Assembly: GCA_020721485.1 (NCBI GenBank)
Contig: DYMR01000012.1
Coordinates: 1,161-9,981, forward strand
Source of the DNA: Halothiobacillus neapolitanus
GTDB taxonomy: Bacteria; Pseudomonadota; Gammaproteobacteria; Halothiobacillales; Halothiobacillaceae
Length of the DNA: 8,821 nucleotides
Direction: 5' to 3'
Part shown: positions 5,557 to 8,821 of the stretch, piece by piece
Position numbering within the stretch: position 1 is the stretch's first letter
Layout: each line of letters opens with the position of its first letter
Program-made: the position numbers and the translations under genes
The notes under the pieces: model-generated
What the model saw: only the letters and a program-made list of their open reading frames with translations
What the model was told of the DNA's origin: nothing
The model's database searches: none

Positions 5557-7323
5557 TTAGCGCGGTGCCGCGCCCGACCCCACACCGGTGCCCACACCCG
5601 TACCAGGGTTCGAACCGACCACCACGCCCGCGCCGACGCTCTTGCCCGCAGCGGGCGCGGCAGCCGACGCTGGAGCATTTTCCACCCCCAGCGGCACATC
5701 GTGCTTGTGGTCGAGCTCGGCGGCTTTGGCGCGCAGCTCGCGGGCTTCAAGCACATCGGCCATCGCGTTGTAGGCCGCAAACAGCCGTTCAAAATCATCG
5801 CGACGATGCCGGCGAATACGGTGTTCCAGCCGCCCCTGTTTGATTTGATCGAGCGCGCTAATCGCCTGATCCAGCGGCACTTGTAACCGCCGCGTGAGCC
5901 AGTAGGTGCCGGCAATCACCACGCCCAGCACCACGACAATCCAGGTCATCAAAGTCAGCAGGGTGGTGCGGTTGGCCGTGACCAGCGCGGTGGTTGCCAG
6001 CCCGATGCGCAGTTGCCCCACGCGCTTGTCCTGATATTCGATCGGCATTTCAAACACGAAGAACGGGGTGCTGTCGCTGCCGTGGACGGTGTACACCTTC
6101 AAATCCCCGCGCGACAAGGTGACATGATCGGCCTTGAGTTGGCTGGCCATTTGTTCGGCGAGCGCATCCCCGCGCGTTTGCGCCTCGATTTGCCCGTTAA
6201 TGTTGCGAATCGCCATGTACACGATTTCGCGGTTACGGCTCATGCTATCGACCCACGATTGCAGCGCGGGTTTGTCTTGCAGCAGGAGATCTTCCGCCGT
6301 TTGCACCGCCACCCATTCAGATAGGCTAAAGCCGTAGTCGTAGGTGAGTTCGGTGATGGTTTGGTTTTGTTTGTGATGCACCCAGAACAGGCCGAGCAGC
6401 ATCACCAATGCCACGACGGACGCCATAACGAGCGGCCAACGCACGCGCAGCGGAATGATTTTGGCGGCCAGCGCATGGCTGTCGCGCTCTTCCACACGGC
6501 GACCCATCGCCTTGAGGTCCGCCGCCAGGCCGGAAGCCGACTGGTAGCGCGCGTTCGGGTCTTTAGCGAGCAGGGTGCGGACGATTTCCAGCAATTCCGG
6601 CGGGGTGAAGGGATCGCGCGCCTTGAGTACCGGCAGCGGATCTTTCAGGGTTTTTTGCCACAGGCTCCAAGGGTCATCAGCCTCAAACGGCAAATGGCCA
6701 CTGATGAGTTCGAACAGCAGCACGCCAAAGGCATACAAATCGCTGCGGCCATCAATCGGTTGATCGGTGATTTGCTCCGGCGACATGTACTGCGGCGTGC
6801 CGGAGAGAAACGCCCGCGCGCCCTCATCGGAAGGGGTGTCCTCGGCAGACAAAATGCGGGCGATGCCGAAGTCCATCATTTTGATGTCAAAGGCTTCATT
6901 CAGCAGCACGATGTTTTCGGGCTTGATGTCTTGATGCACCACGCCGTGCCGGTGGGCGAAATCCAACGCCTCGGCGATTTGGATGGCGATTTTGAGCAGC
7001 GCCGGCAGCGGGATGCCCGCCGGATGCGCGGCAGCAAATTCGCTCAGGCTTTTGCCGGTGAGCAGCTCCATGGCGATGAACGGAATGCCGTCCACCTCGC
7101 CCACATCAAAAATGGTGACGATTTGCGGATGATTGAGCGTGCCCGCCGCCTTGGCTTCGGTCAAAAACCGAGCGCGGTATTCGCTGTGGGCGGAATACTC
7201 CGGGCGCAGGGTTTTGATGGCGAGCATCCGTTCGATCTTCGGGTCATAGCCCCGATAAATGATCGACATGGCGCCCCGGCCAAGCTCTCCTTGAATTTCA
7301 AATCGACCAAATGCCTTGGCCAT
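5557..7323 (-). CDS. Membrane Ser/Thr protein kinase with sensor-like domain and C-terminal HAMP
   Basis: A 588-residue protein. The N-terminal kinase domain (about 8-275) has the glycine loop GELGRGAMS, K37 (AIKTL), E56, the catalytic loop VHQDIKPEN with D132, K134 and N137, D151-F-G, and the GTPQYMSPEQ activation segment. The usual HRD is HQD (Q131). A juxtamembrane linker leads to a transmembrane helix at about 296-315 (WPLVMASVVALVMLLGLFWV). About 140 extracytoplasmic residues follow, including VYMAIRNINGQIEAQT, which resembles a Cache/PAS-like ligand domain. A second helix (about 455-476) returns to the cytoplasm, then a HAMP-like segment (TRRLQVPLDQAISALDQI, about 477-530), a charged helix and a low-complexity Ala/Gly/Val/Pro tail. 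Bacterial kinases of this class usually have one transmembrane helix, so a returning helix and a terminal HAMP without output domain are unusual. It lies 140 bases downstream of the FHA gene on the same strand, its likely partner. The ribosome site is weak (AGGG). Kinase assignment is firm; the sensor fold is inference. Confidence 0.92.
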   Translation of the reverse strand: MAKAFGRFEIQGELGRGAMSIIYRGYDPKIERMLAIKTLRPEYSAHSEYRARFLTEAKAAGTLNHPQIVTIFDVGEVDGIPFIAMELLTGKSLSEFAAAHPAGIPLPALLKIAIQIAEALDFAHRHGVVHQDIKPENIVLLNEAFDIKMMDFGIARILSAEDTPSDEGARAFLSGTPQYMSPEQITDQPIDGRSDLYAFGVLLFELISGHLPFEADDPWSLWQKTLKDPLPVLKARDPFTPPELLEIVRTLLAKDPNARYQSASGLAADLKAMGRRVEERDSHALAAKIIPLRVRWPLVMASVVALVMLLGLFWVHHKQNQTITELTYDYGFSLSEWVAVQTAEDLLLQDKPALQSWVDSMSRNREIVYMAIRNINGQIEAQTRGDALAEQMASQLKADHVTLSRGDLKVYTVHGSDSTPFFVFEMPIEYQDKRVGQLRIGLATTALVTANRTTLLTLMTWIVVVLGVVIAGTYWLTRRLQVPLDQAISALDQIKQGRLEHRIRRHRRDDFERLFAAYNAMADVLEARELRAKAAELDHKHDVPLGVENAPASAAAPAAGKSVGAGVVVGSNPGTGVGTGVGSGAAPR

Positions 7324-7463
7324 GACCGCTTCAACCCTGCGTTGTGTGTGAATGATGATACGGTCAATGCCGCATCACGGAAGCACGCTCTGACGCCCCT
7401 CCCCATCCCTCCACCATCTAAGGGGGGAGGGTGCGACGCGGTGAGCGGCGCTTCATAGACGCA
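7324..7463. other. FHA-kinase intergenic spacer
   Basis: 140 bases between the FHA stop and the kinase start, both on the minus strand. It contains the single degenerate repeat arm at 7394-7431. On the minus strand TATCAT (7360-7355) could serve as a -10 box about 30 bases before the kinase ATG, but no matching -35 was seen. The spacing is wide enough for the kinase to have its own promoter or for the two genes to be one transcript with a hairpin between them. Confidence 0.45.
7394..7431 (-). repeat. Degenerate single arm of the palindromic repeat family
   Basis: Read on the minus strand, 7431 downward begins CCCTCCCCCCTTAGATGG and continues GGAGGGATGGGGAGGGG. This follows the layout of the right arms at 279-315 and 602-638: the C-rich half, a short loop, GGAGGG, then spaced G-runs. 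There is one mismatch in the nine-base stem and an altered loop. It begins about 30 bases past the FHA stop and may act as a transcript end or RNA-processing structure, but no T-run follows. Confidence 0.6.
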
Positions 7464-7982
7464 TCAATGATGCATCAATACCCAGCCAATAGCGACCAGC
7501 GCGGCCAAGCCGAGCACGGCACCGAGGCCAATCATCCAGCCCCAGGCGCTGCCTTTTTTCGCCGCGCCCGCCGTGCCGGTGTGCAGTTGCAGTTCCACGC
7601 CGCCAAAACGCAGCCGATCCCCGTGCGTGAGCACCGCTTCGGTAACGCGCTGATCGTTCACATAACTGCCATTGGTGGACAAAATATTCATCAGGCGGTA
7701 GCTGCCACTGTCTTCGATGACCCAGGCATGCAGGCTCGATACGCTGCCGTCGGCCAACACGATGTCGGAATCTTCGCGCCGGCCAATCGAAGTTTTACCG
7801 GGCCGCAGAACAAATCGCTGCCCGATAAACGGCGGCGTCATGCCAATCAGCGCGGGTTGATCTAGGTTGATGTGCTCGGTTTGCACTTCTGTGGAAACCG
7901 GCAGTCGTTCATCATTTTTCGCCACCAACAGGGTGCCGTTGGTGCCAGCATATTTCGGCTTGGCCGGGGTTGCAGTATCCAT
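7464..7982 (-). CDS. FHA-domain protein with C-terminal membrane anchor
   Basis: A 172-residue protein starting MDTATPAKPK. After a flexible N-terminal region of about 55 residues comes a forkhead-associated domain (about 56-135), a phosphothreonine-binding fold: G67-R68 in SIGRREDSDIVL, S83 and H85 in VSSLHAW, N104-G105 and N109 in STNGSYVND, then HGDRLRFGGVELQL. After a short basic linker (AAKKGS) a single hydrophobic helix spans about 147-170 (WGWMIGLGAVLGLAALVAIG) and the protein ends MHH, so it is predicted to be tail-anchored with the FHA domain in the cytoplasm. The start at 7982 is chosen over in-frame ATGs at 8042 and 8012 because GGAGG precedes it by eight bases. It lies upstream of the Ser/Thr kinase on the same strand and is the natural candidate to bind a phosphothreonine on that kinase or its substrates, which is inference. 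Confidence 0.88.
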   Translation of the reverse strand: MDTATPAKPKYAGTNGTLLVAKNDERLPVSTEVQTEHINLDQPALIGMTPPFIGQRFVLRPGKTSIGRREDSDIVLADGSVSSLHAWVIEDSGSYRLMNILSTNGSYVNDQRVTEAVLTHGDRLRFGGVELQLHTGTAGAAKKGSAWGWMIGLGAVLGLAALVAIGWVLMHH

Positions 7983-7990
7983 GACACGAT

Positions 7991-7995
7991 CCTCC
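7991..7995 (-). promoter_or_regulatory. Ribosome binding site fixing the FHA protein start
   Basis: GGAGG on the minus strand, eight bases upstream of the ATG at 7982. The two earlier in-frame ATGs have no comparable site, so this decides the shorter protein. Confidence 0.75.
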
Positions 7996-8114
7996 GTTGG
8001 GGTTCTGTTCATTCGCGGCGCCCGCGTTGCACGCACCGCCATCGTGCAGGAATTATCCCGCAGTTTTCATGACAGCGCCCAGTGCCATTGCCGCCAGTCG
8101 GTGTAGGAATTGGC

Positions 8115-8504
8115 TTACGGCAACACCACGGGAACCGGCGGCTGCCAACCCGCTTGCCGATGTTCGGCCACCACGGTGGTGTAGATGCCGCCGCGCACAT
8201 TCCATTCGCCCGTGACCCGCATGAAACGCGGATCGAGCACCTCGACCAATGCCGCCAGAATGCCGTTGGTCATGGCTTCATGAAAGCCGCCTTCTTCGCG
8301 GAACGACCACATATACAGCTTGAGCGCCTTGAGTTCGACACAGCGCTGATCCGGCACATAGTCGATCAAAATGGTGGCGAAATCCGGCTGTCCGGTTTTC
8401 GGGCACAGGCAAGTAAACTCGGGAACCCGCAGGTGGATGGTATAGTCACGCGCCACGAAGGGATTGGGAAAAGTTTCCAGCGTTTTGCTCGGTTGGGTCG
8501 TCAT
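8115..8504 (-). CDS. queF: NADPH-dependent 7-cyano-7-deazaguanine (preQ0) reductase QueF, short form
   Basis: A 129-residue cytoplasmic enzyme of the tunnelling fold that reduces preQ0 to preQ1 in queuosine biosynthesis for tRNA. The catalytic cysteine is C34 in [16 protein letters not shown], with D41 seven residues on. The family motif ELKALKLY is at 57-64, followed by the substrate-binding FHE ending at E76. The length matches the unimodular Bacillus-type QueF; the E. coli enzyme is about twice as long. GGAGA lies six bases before the ATG. No preQ1 riboswitch was recognised in the leader, and no other queuosine gene lies in the window. It is divergent from smc and upstream of the FHA gene on the same strand, with 132 bases between them and no obvious functional link. 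Confidence 0.95.
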   Translation of the reverse strand: MTTQPSKTLETFPNPFVARDYTIHLRVPEFTCLCPKTGQPDFATILIDYVPDQRCVELKALKLYMWSFREEGGFHEAMTNGILAALVEVLDPRFMRVTGEWNVRGGIYTTVVAEHRQAGWQPPVPVVLP

Positions 8505-8643
8505 CTATGTTCTCCAAGGCCGCATCGGGTGCGGGACAAATACTCTATGCACGGGGCGGACAGTATAGTGGCACCGGTGGCGTCCTGCCCACGGCATCCT
8601 GTGCCGTCGCTGCATGGGCGCCCGTGAATCTGCAATACGGGCA

Positions 8644-8673
8644 CCTGAAATTCGCACCCCTGAAATTCGCACG
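8644..8673. repeat. 15-bp tandem direct repeat in the queF-smc divergent region
   Basis: CCTGAAATTCGCAC occurs at 8644-8657 and exactly again at 8659-8672, a 15-base period with a 14-base match. It lies in the 265 bases between divergent queF and smc, so it could be an operator for either gene. It is too short to be more specific. Confidence 0.6.
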
Positions 8674-8677
8674 CTCG

Positions 8678-8760
8678 GAAAAACCGTCACGAGCCGGTTC
8701 GAGTGCAAGACGCCGCACAGCGCACGCGACACCGCCATCGGACGGCGCAGTCGGTTTTTC
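8678..8760. promoter_or_regulatory. Long-range inverted repeat in the smc leader
   Basis: GAAAAACCG (8678-8686) is the exact reverse complement of CGGTTTTTC (8752-8760), separated by 65 bases that include a possible small hairpin, CGCC-N7-GGCG. The right arm abuts the probable ribosome site GGAA (8761-8764) of smc. In an smc transcript starting upstream of 8678, pairing would place a stem against the ribosome site. This could also be chance. Confidence 0.3.
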
Positions 8761-8769
8761 GGAACGCCC

Positions 8770-8821
8770 ATGCGCCTGACCAAGCTCTATCTCGCCGGCT
8801 TCAAATCCTTCGCCAGCCCCA
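8770..8821 (+). CDS. smc: Chromosome segregation protein SMC, N-terminal start (partial)
   Basis: Seventeen codons and one base remain before the window ends, reading MRLTKLYLAGFKSFASP. The pattern MRLxKLxLxGFKSFxxP is the hallmark beginning of bacterial SMC, just before the Walker A region of the ATPase head. GGAA lies five bases upstream of the ATG. The protein's coiled-coil arms, hinge and C-terminal head lie outside the window. SMC organises and helps segregate the chromosome as an ATP-dependent dimer with kleisin partners. Confidence 0.85.
   Translation, partial: MRLTKLYLAGFKSFASP

Noticed and set aside
6361..7458. A 365-codon plus-strand open frame opposite the kinase gene
   Set aside because: It is antisense to a kinase domain with all its catalytic motifs; long antisense frames are expected in GC-rich coding DNA, and its composition is unlike a protein.
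7983..8042. Longer FHA protein starting at 8042 or 8012
   Set aside because: The extra residues (MAVRATRAPRMNRTPTEDRV) look non-coding and the GGAGG site is placed for the ATG at 7982.
8052..8057. Minus-strand GATAAT as a -10 box for the FHA gene
   Set aside because: No -35-like hexamer lies at 16-18 bases upstream; a six-base match alone is weak.
8693..8703. tRNA T-loop-like GGTTCGAGTG, with a similar GGGTTCGAACC near 5608
   Set aside because: No cloverleaf arms or acceptor stem surround either; the second lies inside the kinase coding tail.
8505..8783. Small open frames on both strands between queF and smc
   Set aside because: No ribosome site or recognisable domain, low-complexity Arg/Ala composition, and they overlap the divergent promoter region and the smc start.

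Overview
The window reads as chromosomal DNA from a GC-rich proteobacterium. A gammaproteobacterium or close relative fits best: the pseudouridine synthase matches the enterobacterial RluE block for block, the malic enzyme is of the MaeB type, and the window ends in the first codons of a gammaproteobacterial-style smc. Only the short QueF form is present, not the long tandem form of E. coli, so this is not an enteric. I cannot name a genus from the sequence.

Layout. Bases 1-108 are the tail of a response-regulator receiver domain. Bases 109-804 hold no gene but are packed with repeats: two copies of a palindromic element with 37-bp terminal inverted repeats (188-315 and 470-638), each followed by three degenerate ~19-bp tandem units and then an identical 52-bp module (368-419 and 696-747). 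The element arms are G-run-rich enough to form G-quadruplexes. Bases 805-2652 encode a receiver/degenerate GGDEF/EAL protein, a likely phosphorylation-controlled c-di-GMP phosphodiesterase. A tight plus-strand group follows: short malic enzyme (2726-3976), stand-alone 5'-3' exonuclease (3984-4937) and rluE (4937-5485), the last two overlapping as TGATG. A hairpin at 5511-5545 separates these from a minus-strand group.

The minus-strand group, read right to left, is queF (8504-8115), a tail-anchored FHA-domain protein (7982-7464) and a transmembrane Ser/Thr protein kinase (7323-5557). The kinase is the most unusual protein here. Its N-terminal kinase domain is followed by a transmembrane helix, an extracytoplasmic sensor-like domain, a second transmembrane helix and a C-terminal HAMP-like segment with no output domain after it. 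The FHA protein next to it is the obvious candidate reader of its phosphorylation. smc starts divergently from queF at 8770, and the intervening 265 bp contain a 15-bp tandem repeat and a long-range inverted repeat.

Two signalling systems thus flank ordinary housekeeping genes: c-di-GMP/two-component on the left and Ser/Thr phosphorylation/FHA on the right. The least explained features are the repeat island at 188-747, with a degenerate single arm of the same family between the FHA and kinase genes, and the kinase architecture. Family assignments come from motifs read by eye; no database search was run.
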